A stretch of DNA of 64,000 nt, from assembly GCF_002844595.1 (NCBI RefSeq), contig NZ_PJNW01000001.1, positions 157,073 to 221,072 of the forward strand. Direction: 5' to 3'. The stretch comes from Pleomorphomonas diazotrophica. Its GTDB lineage: Bacteria; Pseudomonadota; Alphaproteobacteria; Rhizobiales; Pleomorphomonadaceae. This document shows positions 39,189 to 48,952 of this stretch, piece by piece (the stretch's first letter is position 1; each line of letters begins with the position of its first letter). Made by a program: the position numbers and the translations under genes. A model generated the notes under the pieces. That model saw only the letters and a program-made list of their open reading frames with translations. It had not been told where the DNA came from and did no database searches.

Positions 39189-40276
39189 TGCGCCTCGAAC
39201 TGGTCAAGCGGCCCCAGAAAAGCCGGCTGATGAGCGTGCTGTCACCGATCGTCGCCGTGGCGCTGACGGTGGTCTTTGCCGGGATCGTTTTCGCAGCGCA
39301 GGGGCACAGCCCCTTCACCGGCATCTGGTATTTCTTCCTGGAGCCGATCACGTCGCTGTGGGGCGTCGAGCAACTGATCACCAAGGCGACGCCGCTCGTC
39401 ATCATCGCCCTCGGCCTGTCCGTCTGCTACCTCTCCAACAACTGGAACATCGGCGCCGAGGGGCAGCTCACCATCGGCGCCATCGTCGGCTCGATCCTGC
39501 CGATCCTGTTTCCGGATTTCGTGAGCCCGGTGGTTCTGCCGCTGATGCTCTTGATGGCGATGGCCGGCGGGGCGCTGTTCGCGCTCATCCCCGCCAAGCT
39601 CAAGACCGTCTTCGGCACCAATGAGATTCTGACCAGCCTGATGCTGGTCTATTGCTCCAACTTGTTCCTCGACTGGATGGTGCGCGGCCCCTGGCGCAGC
39701 CCGCAGGGCTACAATTTCCCGATCACCATCGATTTTCATGAATGGGCGGTGCTGAGCGCCGTGGACGTCGGCGGCATCTATCTCAACCTGTCCGCGCCGA
39801 TTGCACTGCTCCTCGTCGCGATCCTGGCGGTGGTGATGCGCTCGACGCTGAAGGGCTTCGAGATCCGCGTGCTCGGCCAAAGCCCGCGCGCCGGTTCCTT
39901 CGCCGGCTTTTCCAACCGCCGCATGACCGCCTTTGCCTTCGCCCTGTCGGGCGCGCTGGCCGGATTGGCCGGCATGATGGTAGTGATGAGCGAGATCGGC
40001 AAGCTGCAGCCGGTGATCTCGCCCGGCTACGGCTTTACGGCCATCATCGTCGCCTTCCTCGGCCGGCTGAACCCGGTGGGCATCCTGATCGCCGGTCTCG
40101 TCATCGCCTCGTCCTATCTCGGCGGCGAGGCCATCCAGACCTCGCTGCAGATGTCCTCCAAGCTCGCCACCGTCATTCAGGGTGTCCTGCTGTTCTTCGT
40201 GCTCGCCGCCGACACGCTGATCCTTTACAAGGTGCGTCTGGTTCCCGGTCGCGAGGGGGAGCGCGCCCATGCTTGA
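39185..40276 (+). CDS. ABC transporter permease 1 (nucleoside/BMP type)
   Basis: Inner-membrane permease of the BMP-type transporter, 363 residues with about nine hydrophobic segments. Conserved segments are NNWNIGAEGQLTIGAI, FGTNEILTSLMLVY and FAFALSGALAGLAGMMVVM, typical of the YufP/NupP group. It overlaps the ATPase gene by 4 bp and the second permease by 8 bp, so production of the three is coupled. Confidence 0.93.
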
Positions 40277-41183
40277 GGCCATCATCCTCACCGTCATCAC
40301 GGCGGCGACGCCGCTGCTGCTTGCCGCCATCGGCGAGCTGGTGGTGGAGAAATCGGGCGTTCTCAACCTCGGCGTCGAGGGCATGATGGTGATGGGCGCC
40401 GTCGCCGGCTTCGCCGTCACGGTTTCCACCGGCAGCCCGTTGCTCGGTATCGTCGGAGGCGCCGTCGCCGGCGTGCTGGTCTCCCTGATCTTCGCCTTCG
40501 TGACGCTGACCCTCGTCGCCAATCAGGTGGCCTCCGGTCTCGCGCTGACGCTGTTCGGCCTCGGCCTCTCAGGCCTGATGGGCGAGAGCTTCGTGGGCCA
40601 GCCGGGCATCAAGCTTCAGAGTCTCGACATTCCCGGCGTTACCAGCCTGCCGTTTGTCGGAAAGATCCTGTTCGGGCAGGACATCCTCGTATACCTGTCT
40701 TTTGCGGCGGTGTTCGCCGTCTCCTGGTTTCTCAACCGGACGCGCGCCGGCCTGATCCTGCGGGCGGTCGGCGACAATCACAGTTCGGCCCACGCCCTCG
40801 GTTACTCGGTGATCGGCGTCCGCTATCTCGCCGTGATCTTCGGCGGCGCCATGGCCGGCCTCGGCGGCGCTTATCTGTCGGTCGCCTATACGCCGCTCTG
40901 GGTGGAGAACATGACAGCCGGCCGCGGCTGGATCGCGCTGGCGCTGGTGGTGTTCGCCTCGTGGCTGCCTTGGCGGGCGGTGATCGGTGCCTACTTGTTC
41001 GGCGCGGTTACTGTGCTGCAACTGCATACGCAGGCGCTTGGCATCGGCTTCCCGTCGCAATTCCTGGCGATGCTGCCGTATCTTGCCACGGTGATCGTGC
41101 TGGTCGCCATCTCCGGCAATCGGCGCGCGACGCTGTTCAACACGCCCAGCAGCCTGGGCAAGCCTTTCGTGCCCGATCGCTGA
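40269..41183 (+). CDS. ABC transporter permease 2 (nucleoside/BMP type)
   Basis: Second permease, 304 residues, of the YufQ/NupQ group. Typical segments are ATPLLLAAIGELVVEKSGVL, LNLGVEGMMVMGAVAGF and AVGDNHSSAHALGYSVI, followed by FGGAMAGLGGAYLSV. Its start overlaps the end of the first permease gene by 8 bp. The periplasmic receptor gene follows after 94 bp. Confidence 0.93.
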   Translation: MLEAIILTVITAATPLLLAAIGELVVEKSGVLNLGVEGMMVMGAVAGFAVTVSTGSPLLGIVGGAVAGVLVSLIFAFVTLTLVANQVASGLALTLFGLGLSGLMGESFVGQPGIKLQSLDIPGVTSLPFVGKILFGQDILVYLSFAAVFAVSWFLNRTRAGLILRAVGDNHSSAHALGYSVIGVRYLAVIFGGAMAGLGGAYLSVAYTPLWVENMTAGRGWIALALVVFASWLPWRAVIGAYLFGAVTVLQLHTQALGIGFPSQFLAMLPYLATVIVLVAISGNRRATLFNTPSSLGKPFVPDR

Positions 41184-41277
41184 TCCGGGAACGTCAACGA
41201 CAAGCGCCGGCAGTACGGTCGGCCGGCGCCTCATTCAAGACCGTGACAGACCGTGGGAAAACCCACACCAGGGGAGA

Positions 41278-42354
41278 ATGAACATGAAGAAACTCGCGCT
41301 TCTTGCCGGTACGGCCCTGGCGCTCGCCATCGGCGCCGTTTCCGGTGCCTCGGCCGCCGACAAGCTGAAGGCCTGCTGGGTCTACACCGGCCCGATCGGC
41401 GACTTCGGCTATTCCTACCAGCACGACCAGGGCCGTCTCGCCGTCGAGAAGGAACTCGGCGACAAGGTCGAAACCGCCTATGTCGAGAACGTCGCCGAGG
41501 GGCCGGACGCCGAGCGCGTCTTCGAGCGCTTCGCCCGCGAAGGCTGCGGCATCGTCTTCGGCACCTCCTTCGGCTTCATGGATCCCGAACTGAAGGTGGC
41601 CAAGAAGTTCCCCGACGTGAAATTCGAGCACGCCACCGGCTACAAGAGCGCCCCCAACATGGGGCTCTACAACGCTCGCTTCTATGAGGGCCGCTACATC
41701 CTCGGCCAGATTGCCGCCAAGGAATCGAAGAAGGGCCTCGCCGGCTACATCGTCTCCTTCCCGATTCCGGAAGTGGTGATGGGCATCAACGCCTTCATGC
41801 TCGGCGCCCAGTCCATCAACCCCGACTTCAAGATCAAGATCGTCTGGGTGAACTCCTGGTTCGACCCCGGCAAGGAAGCCGACGCCGCCAAGGCGCTGTT
41901 CGACCAGGGCGCCGACATCATCGTCCAGCACACCGACTCGACCGCCGCGATTCAGGTGGCCGAGGAGCGCGGCCTCAAGGGCTTCGGTCAGTCCTCCGAC
42001 ATGATCAAGTTCGCCCCAAAGGCGCAGATGACCGCCATCGTCGACGATTGGGGTCCGCACTACATCAAGTCGGTCAAGGCCGTTCTCGACGGCACCTGGA
42101 AGGCCGGCGACGTGTGGGAAGGCATCAAGGACGGCACCGTCCACATGGCCGACTACACCAACATGGCCGACGAGACCAAGAAGCTGGCCGAGGAGACCGA
42201 GGCCAAGATCGTCGGCGGCTGGAACCCCTTCACCGGCCCGATCGTCGATCAGGATGGCAAGGAGCGCTATGCGGCCGGTGTCGTCGCTCCGGACGGCGAC
42301 CTCCTGGGCATGAACTGGTACGTCAAGGGCATCGACGACAAGCTGCCGCAGTGA
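41278..42354 (+). CDS. BMP family ABC transporter binding protein (purine-type)
   Basis: Periplasmic receptor of the preceding transporter, 358 residues with a signal peptide (LALLAGTALALAIGAVSGASA). The mature part starts ADKLKACWVYTGPIGDFGYS; the GDFGYS segment, GCGIVFGTSFGF and VVMGINAFMLGAQSINP are hallmarks of the Bmp/Med family, whose known members bind purine nucleosides. Related proteins next to xanthine dehydrogenase genes are likely to bind purine bases or nucleosides, though the ligand is not shown. Strong terminator after the gene. Confidence 0.92.
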   Translation: MNMKKLALLAGTALALAIGAVSGASAADKLKACWVYTGPIGDFGYSYQHDQGRLAVEKELGDKVETAYVENVAEGPDAERVFERFAREGCGIVFGTSFGFMDPELKVAKKFPDVKFEHATGYKSAPNMGLYNARFYEGRYILGQIAAKESKKGLAGYIVSFPIPEVVMGINAFMLGAQSINPDFKIKIVWVNSWFDPGKEADAAKALFDQGADIIVQHTDSTAAIQVAEERGLKGFGQSSDMIKFAPKAQMTAIVDDWGPHYIKSVKAVLDGTWKAGDVWEGIKDGTVHMADYTNMADETKKLAEETEAKIVGGWNPFTGPIVDQDGKERYAAGVVAPDGDLLGMNWYVKGIDDKLPQ

Positions 42355-42386
42355 GCATCTGCCGATCGTTGTTGTGAAGTATGTTC

Positions 42387-42416
42387 GGGGTCGCCTCAGG
42401 GCGGCCCCGTCCTTTT
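42387..42416 (+). terminator. Terminator after the BMP binding-protein gene
   Basis: GGGGTCGCC pairs with GGCGGCCCC (one G-U pair) around a 4-nt loop and is followed by GTCCTTTT. It lies 32 bp after the stop. Confidence 0.75.
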
Positions 42417-42578
42417 GGCGGGGTGGTCGCCAACCCGCCGGAAATATTGGCATTTCAGCTCGCCAGTCGACTTGCCTTGATCGGCTCGCCGGGTCTAGAT
42501 TACGGCTAAATGCGTATGGATGCGCCATGCCCCGCTGTTGGGCTGGCTGTAATTCGTCACCCGGGTAGCTGACCGCAC

Positions 42579-43772
42579 ATGCTGAACTTCGCCATCGAGT
42601 GGCTGCACATCCTGATCCGTTGGTTCCATCTCGTGGTCGGCATCGGCTGGATCGGCACCAGCTTCTTCTTCATCGCCCTCGACCTCAGCCTCCGCCAGCG
42701 CGCCAGGATGAACCCCGGCGTCTACGGCACGGCGTGGCTGGTGCATGGCGGCGGCTTCTACAACGTCGAGAAATATGCGGTTGCGCCAGAAGAGCTGCCG
42801 GAAGACCTCGTCTGGTACCGCTGGGAGGCCTATCTCACCTTTGTCTCCGGCTTCCTGCTCTTGACGACGGTCTATTATTTCAACGCCCGCGCCTATCTCA
42901 TCGATCCCTCGGTTGCCGACCTCGCACCCTGGCAGGCGATCGCCATCTCCGTGCTGTCGCTACTTCTCGGCTGGCTGGCCTATGACGGGCTCATGCGCCA
43001 TACGACCGACGACCACCCCGGGCTCGTGGTCTTCTGCGTCTTCCTGATGATCGTCGGCTTCGCCGCACTGTTCAGCAATGTCTTTTCCGGGCGCGGCGCC
43101 TTCATCCACGTCGGCGCGCTGGTCGGCACGATCATGGCTGCCAACGTCTTCAGGGTGATCATCCCCAACCAGAAGAAGATCGCCGCCGCGCTGATGTCGG
43201 GCGACAAGCCGGATCCTGCCTTGGGTCTGCAGGGACGACAGCGGTCCATCCACAATAACTATCTGACGCTGCCGGTGCTGCTGATGATGGTGTCCAATCA
43301 CTATCCGCTGCTCACCGGCCATCCGCATGGCTGGCTGCTGGTCGCGCTGATTCTGGTGGTCGGCGCCATGGTGCGCCACCTCCTCAATCGCCACGAGGCG
43401 GGTGATCCTTTCCGGAAATACTGGTGGGCGATGCCCGGCGGCGCCATTGCTCTCGCGCTGGCGATCATCGCCACAGCGCCGCTGCCGCGCTCGCAGGCGG
43501 TCGCGGACGCTTCAGGCGTCACCGATGCCGATGTGCTCCGGATCACCGCGACCCACTGCGCCATGTGCCATTCGGTCAAGCCGACGCACGAGGGCTTCAC
43601 CGAGCCGCCGAAAGGCCTCGTCTTCACCGATCTCGACCACATTCGCCGCTATGCGCCGCTCATCAAGATGCAGGCGGTCGATTCGGAGGTCATGCCGCTC
43701 GGCAACGAAACGGGCATGACGCGCGAGGAGCGCGACGCACTGGGCGCCTGGATCGCCGCGAACGGCGGCTGA
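42579..43772 (+). CDS. puuD: Urate hydroxylase PuuD (membrane urate oxidase with cytochrome c)
   Basis: Membrane enzyme converting urate to 5-hydroxyisourate, passing electrons to the respiratory chain. It has 397 residues: about eight or nine membrane helices (starting HILIRWFHLVVGIGWIGTSF) in the DUF989 part and a C-terminal c-type cytochrome domain with heme motif CAMCH (Cys327). The C-terminal domain faces the periplasm. It completes the xanthine to OHCU route with xdhABC and uraH. It has its own region upstream, beyond the terminator, so it may be transcribed separately. Its ribosome site is weak. Confidence 0.93.
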   Translation: MLNFAIEWLHILIRWFHLVVGIGWIGTSFFFIALDLSLRQRARMNPGVYGTAWLVHGGGFYNVEKYAVAPEELPEDLVWYRWEAYLTFVSGFLLLTTVYYFNARAYLIDPSVADLAPWQAIAISVLSLLLGWLAYDGLMRHTTDDHPGLVVFCVFLMIVGFAALFSNVFSGRGAFIHVGALVGTIMAANVFRVIIPNQKKIAAALMSGDKPDPALGLQGRQRSIHNNYLTLPVLLMMVSNHYPLLTGHPHGWLLVALILVVGAMVRHLLNRHEAGDPFRKYWWAMPGGAIALALAIIATAPLPRSQAVADASGVTDADVLRITATHCAMCHSVKPTHEGFTEPPKGLVFTDLDHIRRYAPLIKMQAVDSEVMPLGNETGMTREERDALGAWIAANGG

Positions 43773-43790
43773 TCTCAGTCCGCCAACCCG

Positions 43791-44690
43791 CTAACGATCG
43801 GTGCCGATGCTCTGGGTGGCATACATGCCGGTGGTGCGGAACTCTGTCGGGCTCGCGCCGAAGAAGCGGCGGAATACCTTCGAGAAATAGTTGGGATCGG
43901 AGAAGCCGGTCAGCGTCGCCACCTCCTTCACCGATATTTCCGTATTGACGGCCAAGAGCTTGGCGGCGCGGCGCATCCGCTCGGCCAGCACATATTCCGA
44001 CGGCGGCCGTCCCTCTGTGGCGGTGAAGACGCGGCTGAAGTGGGCGCGGCTCAAGCCGGCGACGCCGGCCAACTCGTCGACCGACAGGTCGCTTTGCAGG
44101 TTGTTGAGGATATGCCGGATCACCGGCGCCATCGGGCTCGCCTGCGTGGCGTCCGAATAGGTGCCGGCAAAGACGTCGTCATAAAGCGCCATGGCGGCCC
44201 GATAGGCGAGAGCCGAGGCGGCACCCGGCGTCTCGCCTTCACCTTCCATCATCCGCAGGCAGCAGTCGGCGAGCGTTTCCACGGTGCGCGGCTTCAAGTG
44301 GAGCACCGGTCCGGTCACCGCCATCACCGATCGATGCAGCCGGATGGCCTCCTCGCCATTCATGGAAATCCAGAAGAACTCCCAACGCCCGCCATCCTCC
44401 AGCCAGTAACGATGGTTGTGCGGAACCAGCACCAGCATCGCCTCGCCCTCACCAATGCGATAATGCTTGTCCTCGTAGCGCAAATTTCCATGCCCGGAAA
44501 TTGTATGCTGAAGAACGGTGAATGGCGTCTGGCCGCGTTTCCGCCCGTCCCAGGAATATTCCTTTGAAGTTTGAATATCATAGCCTGTGCTGGTTGGCAT
44601 CGTGTGCAGCAGATTTCTGCCCCGCGGCAAGGACATGGTGGTCATTCCGGGACCGTTTTGCCGGAGTTTGTCGAGCACAGAATTACCCAT
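43791..44690 (-). CDS. AraC family regulator of the galactoside locus
   Basis: A 299-residue regulator with an N-terminal cupin-like sensing domain (about 1-170) and two C-terminal helix-turn-helix motifs: LSVDELAGVAGLSRAHFSRV and ISVKEVATLTGFSDPNYFSK, ending FRRFFGASPTEFR. It is divergent from the GH4 operon, sharing a 199-bp region. The layout matches the Sinorhizobium agp/melA locus, where an AraC-type activator (AgpT) controls alpha-galactoside uptake. It should respond to the imported sugar. Confidence 0.9.
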   Translation of the reverse strand: MGNSVLDKLRQNGPGMTTMSLPRGRNLLHTMPTSTGYDIQTSKEYSWDGRKRGQTPFTVLQHTISGHGNLRYEDKHYRIGEGEAMLVLVPHNHRYWLEDGGRWEFFWISMNGEEAIRLHRSVMAVTGPVLHLKPRTVETLADCCLRMMEGEGETPGAASALAYRAAMALYDDVFAGTYSDATQASPMAPVIRHILNNLQSDLSVDELAGVAGLSRAHFSRVFTATEGRPPSEYVLAERMRRAAKLLAVNTEISVKEVATLTGFSDPNYFSKVFRRFFGASPTEFRTTGMYATQSIGTDR

Positions 44691-44889
44691 CGAAGCACAA
44701 TCCTCGTCTGGCCTCAGCAGCCATATTACGTCTTAATGCAGCCAACAAGAAGAATGGAACGGACGCAACGAGGGACTCCTCCCAAGACAAGATCTCAGGC
44801 GCATTCCGATAGTGTCGGCTGCGCAATAGCTTCTTATTGTCTGGAAGTATCCTTCTGCCGTTTGATTTAGGCGAGTGAACGAGGACAGC

Positions 44890-46350
44890 ATGGCAGCCTT
44901 CAAAGTTGCGATCATCGGCGCAGGAAGCGTCGGCTTCACCAAGAAGCTCTTTACCGACATTCTGTGCGTACCGGAGTTTGCCGATGTCGAGTTCGCTCTG
45001 ACCGACATTTCCGAGCACAATCTGACGATGATCGCGACGATCCTGAGAAAGATCGTCGAAGTCAACAAGCTCCCTGCCAAGGTCACCGCCACCACCGATC
45101 GCCGCAAGGCGCTCGAAGGCGCACGCTATGTCATTTCCTGCGTCCGTGTCGGCGGCCTCGACGCCTACCAGGACGACATCCGCATCCCCCTCAAATATGG
45201 CGTCGACCAGTGCGTCGGCGACACGATCTGCGCCGGCGGCATCCTCTACGGCCAGCGCAATATCCCGGTGATCCTCGATTTCTGCAAGGATATCCGCGAG
45301 GTGGCCGAACCCGGCGCCAGGTTCATGAACTACGCCAATCCCATGGCGATGAACACCTGGGCGGCGATCGAATACGGCAAGGTCGACACCATCGGCCTCT
45401 GCCACGGCGTCCAGCACGGTGGCGAGCAGATCGCCGACATCTTCGGGGTCGGCCACGACGAGGTGGATTACATCTGCTCGGGCATCAACCATCAGACCTG
45501 GTATGTCGACGTCCGCGTCCGTGGCCGCAAGGTAAGCAAGGACGAGATCGTCGCCGCCTTCGAGGCGCACCCGGTCTATTCCAAGCAGGAGAAGGTTCGC
45601 ATCGACGTCCTGAAGCGCTTCGGCGTCTATTCCACCGAGAGCAACGGGCACCTGTCGGAATACCTGCCGTGGTACCGCAAGCGGCCGGGCGAGATCATGA
45701 ACTGGATCGACATGTCCGACTGGATCCATGGCGAGACCGGCGGCTATCTGCGCTTCACCACTGAACAGCGCAACTGGTTCGAGACGGAGTTCCCTGAGTT
45801 CCTGAAGGAAGCCGAAGAGAAGATCGATCCGAAGCGGCGGTCGAGCGAGCACGCCAGCCACATCATCGAGGCGCTGGAGACCGGCCGGGTCTATCGCGGG
45901 CACTTCAACCAGAAGAATCGCGGCGCCATCACCAACCTACCTGATGATTGCATCATCGAGTCGCCGGGCTTCGTCGACCGCTTCGGCATCAACATGGTGG
46001 CCGGCATCACGCTGCCGGAAGCCTGCGCGGCAACCTGTCTGTCGTCGATCAACGTCCAGCGCATGTCGGTCCACGCGGCCGTCACCGGCGATGTCGACCT
46101 CCTGAAGCTCGCCATGCTGCACGACCCCTTGGTCGGCGCCATCTGCACCCCCGAGGAGGTTTGGGCCATGGTGGACGAGATGCTGGTCGCCCAGGCGCCC
46201 TGGCTGCCGCAATATGCCCACGCCATCGACGCCGCCAAGGAGAGGGTCGCGAAATCGACCGTCAAGACCCGCGACTGGCAGGGGGCGGCCCGCCGCGAGG
46301 CACGCGGCATCGAGGAGATTCGCGAAGAGAAGGCACGCACCAAGGTTTGA
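44890..46350 (+). CDS. GH4 glycosidase with CHGV signature
   Basis: Cytosolic glycoside hydrolase of family 4, which needs NAD and Mn and works by an oxidation-elimination route. From the ATG at 44890 (GAGGA just before it) it has 486 residues; a GTG at 44875 is the alternative start. The Rossmann loop is GAGSVGFT, the substrate loop NYANPMAMNTW, the metal ligands are Cys171 in CHGV and His201 in GINH. In GH4, CHSV is associated with alpha-galactosidases and CHG-x with alpha-glucuronidases, so this one may prefer uronides; that is inference. First gene of the operon; divergent from the AraC gene. Confidence 0.88.
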   Translation: MAAFKVAIIGAGSVGFTKKLFTDILCVPEFADVEFALTDISEHNLTMIATILRKIVEVNKLPAKVTATTDRRKALEGARYVISCVRVGGLDAYQDDIRIPLKYGVDQCVGDTICAGGILYGQRNIPVILDFCKDIREVAEPGARFMNYANPMAMNTWAAIEYGKVDTIGLCHGVQHGGEQIADIFGVGHDEVDYICSGINHQTWYVDVRVRGRKVSKDEIVAAFEAHPVYSKQEKVRIDVLKRFGVYSTESNGHLSEYLPWYRKRPGEIMNWIDMSDWIHGETGGYLRFTTEQRNWFETEFPEFLKEAEEKIDPKRRSSEHASHIIEALETGRVYRGHFNQKNRGAITNLPDDCIIESPGFVDRFGINMVAGITLPEACAATCLSSINVQRMSVHAAVTGDVDLLKLAMLHDPLVGAICTPEEVWAMVDEMLVAQAPWLPQYAHAIDAAKERVAKSTVKTRDWQGAARREARGIEEIREEKARTKV

Positions 46351-46563
46351 CGAGACCGCCATTGAGTTTCCCGGCGCGGACTTCTCGCGCCGGGCGCGGC
46401 AAGCGCCATGGGCTGCCGCAAATGGGGAAGCCGGCCGGGCGTTTGAGGAAAACCGGTCGACTTGGGAAGAGACGCGGGGGGATGCGTTCCGACGCTGCCC
46501 ATCGCATTGGTCGTCCGCCGGCTCAAGGCCGGTGGCCGGTTTTACGAGGGAGGACATGACGGA

Positions 46564-48642
46564 ATGACTTATCGGATGAAACTGACGTCGGCTCTTATGC
46601 TCGGCGCGTCGTTCTTTGCGACGGCCGCTTTTGCGTCTGAGCTGACGGCCGTGCCGGAGGCCCCGGTGTTCCAGGGGCAGGGCAAGGTCAACTACGTCGG
46701 GCGCAGCGACCTTTGGGAGTACAAGGCGCTGCCCGCTTATAGCGAGCCCGAGTACATCACCAAGAATTTCGTCGACAAGGGGCGCCTGCCGCCGGTCAAG
46801 GACCGTCTGCCGAAGGAACCGCTTGTCTTCAAGACCGGTAACATGCCCGACGGCGTCGGCGTCTATGGCGATGCGCTCCGCCATGTCATCGGCGGTCGTC
46901 CCGAGGGCTGGAACTACCAGGCCGGCCAGGTCCAGGGCTGGGGCGGCATCGACATCGGCATGTACGAATGCCTGACGCGTACCGCGCAGCTGTTCCAGAT
47001 CAAGGCCGAGGACATGGAGCCTCTTCCCAACCTCGCCAAGAGCTGGGAGTGGTCCGAGGATGGTCATAAGCTGACCATGCATCTCATCGAAGGTGCCAAG
47101 TGGTCGGATGGCGTGCCCTTCACCTCCGAAGACGTGATGTTCTATTGGGAGGACAACGTCCTCGATCCCAACGTTTCGCCGACCAACGGCGCCACTGCCG
47201 AAACCTTCGGCGCCGGCACGACGCTGAAGGCGATCGACGACTACACCATCGAGTGGACGTTCAAGGAAGCCTTCCCGAAGCAATATCTCTACAACATGGC
47301 CTATGGCACCTTCTGCCCCGGCCCGGCTCACATGCTGAAGCCTCAGCATCCCAAGTATTCCAAGAACACCTACGACCAGTACAAGAACTTCTTCCCACCG
47401 GACTTCATGAACTGGCCGGTGATGGGCGCCTGGTCGCCGGTTCTCTACCGTCCGGACGACATCATCGTCCTGCGTCGCAATCCCTATTACTGGAAAGTCG
47501 ACGAGAAGGGCAACCAGCTGCCTTACCTCGATGAGGTCCACTTCAAGCTGTCGACCTGGGCCGATCGCGACGTGCAGGCCGTGGCCGGTTCCGGCGACAT
47601 CTCCAATTTGGAGCAGCCGGAAAACTTCGTCGAGTCGCTGAAGCGTGCTGCTCAGCCGACCGCGCCGGCCCGCCTCGAGTTCGGTCCGCGTCTCATCGGC
47701 TACAATCTCTACATGAACTTCTCGGCCAATGGCTGGGGTGAGCCCGATGCACGCGGCCAGGCGGTGCGTGAACTGAACCGCAACGAGCATTTCCGCAAGG
47801 CGGTGACCATGGGTCTCGACCGGCAGAAGCTCGGTGAGGCGCTGGTGAAGGGGCCGTTCACGGCCATCTACCCGGGCGGCATCTCCTCCGGTTCCAGCTT
47901 CTATGACCGCGAAAGCACCATGTACTATCCCTTCGATCTGGAGGGTGCCAAGAAGGAGCTTGAAGCTGCCGGCCTCAAGGACACCGACGGCAACGGCGTC
48001 GTGAACTACGCGGACGGCCCGATGAAGGGCAAGGACGTCGAGATCACGCTCTTGGTCAGCGCCGACTACTCCACCGACAAGAACCTCGCCGAAGGCGTGA
48101 TCGGTCAGATGGAGAAGCTCGGCCTGCGCGTCGTCCTGAACGCCCTCGACGGCAAGCAGCGCGACAACGCCAACTACGGCGGCAAGTTCGACTGGACGAT
48201 CAACCGGCATGGTCCGGAACTGACCGCCGTCGTGCAGAACACCGAGCAGCTCGCGCCTGTCGGCCCGAAGACCTCGTGGTTCCACCGCGCCCCGGAGAGC
48301 GGACAACTTGATCTGATGCCCTTCGAGCAGCAGCTCGTCGATATCGTCAACAAGTTCATCGCCACCCAGGACGTCGCCGAACGCGCCAACCTGATGAAAG
48401 AGTACAACAAGGTCGCGACGACCAACGTCAACAGCGTTGGCCTGACCGAGTACCCCGGTGCTCTGATCATCAACAAGCGCTTCGCCAACGTTCCCCCGGG
48501 AACCCCGATCTTCATGTTCAACTGGGCTGAAGACTCGGTTCTCCGTGAACGCCTCTATGTCGCCGCCGACAAGCAGGGCGACTACGAGCTGGCCAAGGAC
48601 TCGCTGCCCGGCAAGCCGGGTGAAAAGGGTCCCGTCGAGTAA
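46564..48642 (+). CDS. agpA: Family 5 ABC binding protein, alpha-galactoside type
   Basis: Periplasmic receptor of the peptide/oligosaccharide type, 692 residues with a signal peptide (LTSALMLGASFFATAAFA). The length is far above that of dipeptide receptors (about 530) and agrees with the alpha-galactoside receptor AgpA of Sinorhizobium. The family 5 core is visible from PLPNLAKSWEWSEDGHKLTM and the EGAKWSDGVPFTSEDV segment. The frame extends upstream to 46462, but the signal peptide and the GGAGG site support 46564. Followed by a repeat and a hairpin before the permeases. Confidence 0.85.
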   Translation: MTYRMKLTSALMLGASFFATAAFASELTAVPEAPVFQGQGKVNYVGRSDLWEYKALPAYSEPEYITKNFVDKGRLPPVKDRLPKEPLVFKTGNMPDGVGVYGDALRHVIGGRPEGWNYQAGQVQGWGGIDIGMYECLTRTAQLFQIKAEDMEPLPNLAKSWEWSEDGHKLTMHLIEGAKWSDGVPFTSEDVMFYWEDNVLDPNVSPTNGATAETFGAGTTLKAIDDYTIEWTFKEAFPKQYLYNMAYGTFCPGPAHMLKPQHPKYSKNTYDQYKNFFPPDFMNWPVMGAWSPVLYRPDDIIVLRRNPYYWKVDEKGNQLPYLDEVHFKLSTWADRDVQAVAGSGDISNLEQPENFVESLKRAAQPTAPARLEFGPRLIGYNLYMNFSANGWGEPDARGQAVRELNRNEHFRKAVTMGLDRQKLGEALVKGPFTAIYPGGISSGSSFYDRESTMYYPFDLEGAKKELEAAGLKDTDGNGVVNYADGPMKGKDVEITLLVSADYSTDKNLAEGVIGQMEKLGLRVVLNALDGKQRDNANYGGKFDWTINRHGPELTAVVQNTEQLAPVGPKTSWFHRAPESGQLDLMPFEQQLVDIVNKFIATQDVAERANLMKEYNKVATTNVNSVGLTEYPGALIINKRFANVPPGTPIFMFNWAEDSVLRERLYVAADKQGDYELAKDSLPGKPGEKGPVE

Positions 48643-48665
48643 TCTTCCCACTCGAATGGCCCAGA

Positions 48666-48773
48666 GCATTCGCCGGCCAGATGGCATATCTGGCCGGCAA
48701 GCGAATGCCCCGGAGTCCTTTGCTTGAGCAGCCGCTTTTCGATCAGGTTGTTCCAGCCTGATCGGCGGGTGCT
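48666..48773. repeat. Double palindromic intergenic repeat, copy 2
   Basis: Same two-part layout as the element at 24943-25049. The first palindrome pairs GCATTCGC with GCGAATGC around GGCCAGAT/ATCTGGCC; the second pairs AGCA with TGCT around CGATCAGG/CCTGATCG. The 17-mer CCTGATCGGCGGGTGCT at 48757-48773 is identical to that of copy 1. It lies between the receptor gene and the first permease gene. Confidence 0.7.
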
Positions 48774-48778
48774 GTAGC

Positions 48779-48815
48779 GTCCCGGCGGTGCCCCCCGCCG
48801 CCGGGACTTCTCTTC
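48779..48815 (+). terminator. Hairpin between the receptor and permease genes
   Basis: A perfect 10-bp stem (GTCCCGGCGG at 48779-48788 and CCGCCGGGAC at 48798-48807) with a 9-nt loop, followed by TTCTCTTCC. It may partly stop transcription so that the receptor is made in excess over the permeases. Confidence 0.65.
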
Positions 48816-48952
48816 CGAGACCTCCGCAGAATTGTCCGGGAGTCCGAGGGAGCCTACGATCTCAAGCCGTCGGTGACGGCGATCCAAGCCAGCCCGTGTC
48901 GCGAGAGGCGGGTCCTTCACATCCATGACAAGAGTCAGGAAGTCTCAGATCG

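Noticed and set aside
45937..48687. 916-codon minus-strand open frame opposite the GH4 and receptor genes
   Set aside because: It spans two convincing plus-strand genes and the gap between them, has no recognisable domain, and reflects third-position GC bias.
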